A DNA stretch of 13,761 nt, from positions 1 through 13,761 of the forward strand of contig JASJAL010000258.1 of NCBI GenBank assembly GCA_030067055.1. Direction: 5' to 3'. The stretch is from Kiloniellales bacterium. Its GTDB lineage: Bacteria > Pseudomonadota > Alphaproteobacteria > Kiloniellales > JAKSBE01. The notes under the pieces were generated by a model that searched no databases, was not told the origin of the DNA, and was given only the letters and a program-made list of their open reading frames with translations. Below are positions 13,202 to 13,761 of the stretch, piece after piece. Position numbers and translations under genes: made by a program. How positions within the stretch are numbered: position 1 is the stretch's first letter; each line of letters begins with the position of its first letter.

Positions 13202-13761
13202 ATGGGATACCGCCATTCCGCGGTCTTGGCGGCCGGGGTCCTTGTTCTGTTGGCAGCGACAACCGCCGTGCGCGACGTGAGGGCGGAGGAGGAGCAGTCC
13301 GGCTTTCTCGGCCTCGACCTGAAAGGATCCTTAGGCGAGGGACGCCACAGTCGCTACGTGCCGCCGCTGACCAACCCGATCCTCAACGAGACGCCCTTCG
13401 TCACCACGGAGGCGCGGGCCTTCTATTTCTATAACGAGATCCCGAACGACTTCGTGACCGATGGCGGCCACATCAATCTCGTCGCACTGCAACTCCGTCT
13501 CGCTCTGACGGAGCGGCTCGGCTTCATCGCAACCAAGGACGGCTACGTCGATGCCTACTTTGACGAGGTCCTCGAGGACGAAGACGGATTCGCCAACATC
13601 GCCTTGGGGTTCAAGTACGCGCTCATTTCCGAGCCCGAGACGGAGACCCTCCTGACGACGGGCCTTCGCTACGAGATCCCGATCCAAAACCTGGAGACGG
13701 GCGGCATCGAGTTGCAGGGCAACGGCGACGGCTTTCTCAATCCCTTCATCACGGGAACGCG
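13202..13761 (+). CDS. Exported protein, probably outer-membrane beta-barrel (5' part, runs off the window)
   Basis: The first 186 codons are present. A signal peptide (about 1-28: basic start, hydrophobic core AVLAAGVLVLLAATTAV, cleavage after VRA) is followed by an acidic mature start. Beyond that there are alternating hydrophobic/polar stretches rich in aromatic residues (EARAFYFYNEIP, LVALQLRLALTERLGFIATKDGY, NIALGFKYALI, TGLRYEIPI) that fit amphipathic beta-strands of a barrel. I recall similar 'hypothetical' outer-membrane proteins with PPLTNP and FYNEIPNDF-like motifs but no known function. ATG at 13202 has GGGGGA at 8-nt spacing. An in-frame ATG at 13145 would add 19 polar residues before the signal peptide and lacks a ribosome-binding site, so it was not chosen. 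Confidence 0.75.
   Translation, partial: MGYRHSAVLAAGVLVLLAATTAVRDVRAEEEQSGFLGLDLKGSLGEGRHSRYVPPLTNPILNETPFVTTEARAFYFYNEIPNDFVTDGGHINLVALQLRLALTERLGFIATKDGYVDAYFDEVLEDEDGFANIALGFKYALISEPETETLLTTGLRYEIPIQNLETGGIELQGNGDGFLNPFITGT

Overview
The window is GC-rich, densely coded bacterial chromosome. Overlapping start/stop codons, GANTC sites of the kind CcrM methylates and the gene families present suggest an alphaproteobacterium (Rhodospirillales/Kiloniellales-like). This assignment is an inference, since there is no rRNA or other marker gene here. I see no tRNA, rRNA, CRISPR array, transposase or phage gene.

Layout. (1) 1-2535, plus strand: the end of a peptide/nickel-type ABC transporter operon, with the last codons of an upstream gene, an OppC/DppC-like permease and a fused double ATPase. 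(2) 2645-8367, minus strand: five genes read right to left. These are a coiled-coil protein, a membrane-spanning protein with an OmpA peptidoglycan-binding end and a probable roadblock/longin-like cytoplasmic domain, a Ras/Rab-like small GTPase, a soluble histidine kinase, and a LuxO-like sigma-54-dependent response regulator. The first three are joined by two 14-nt gene overlaps. A good sigma-54 promoter lies between the GTPase and the kinase. (3) 8368-9053: a 686-bp non-coding stretch holding an AT-rich promoter zone, a perfect 14-bp inverted repeat and a near-consensus sigma-54 promoter facing right. (4) 9054-11045, plus strand: a DUF4332 helix-hairpin-helix protein, the mechanosensitive channel MscL with a zinc-ribbon tail, and an OmpA-type lipoprotein, closed by a 13-bp GC hairpin. 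(5) 11306-11992: a fumarylpyruvate-hydrolase-like FAH enzyme. (6) 11993-13201: mostly non-coding, with a pair of related palindromic repeats, one of which supplies the stop codon of a minus-strand GFA-family gene. (7) 13202-13761: the start of an exported, probably outer-membrane protein that runs off the window.

The most interesting part is 5.4-11 kb. My reading, which is inference, is an envelope-sensing module. A peptidoglycan-anchored transmembrane protein and a Ras-like GTPase sit next to a soluble kinase and a sigma-54 activator. The only two convincing sigma-54 promoters I found stand before the kinase-regulator pair (autoregulation) and before the rightward DUF4332-mscL-lipoprotein cluster (likely target). 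This resembles the logic of the Vibrio LuxU/LuxO circuit, but with envelope genes instead of Qrr small RNAs as the obvious target.
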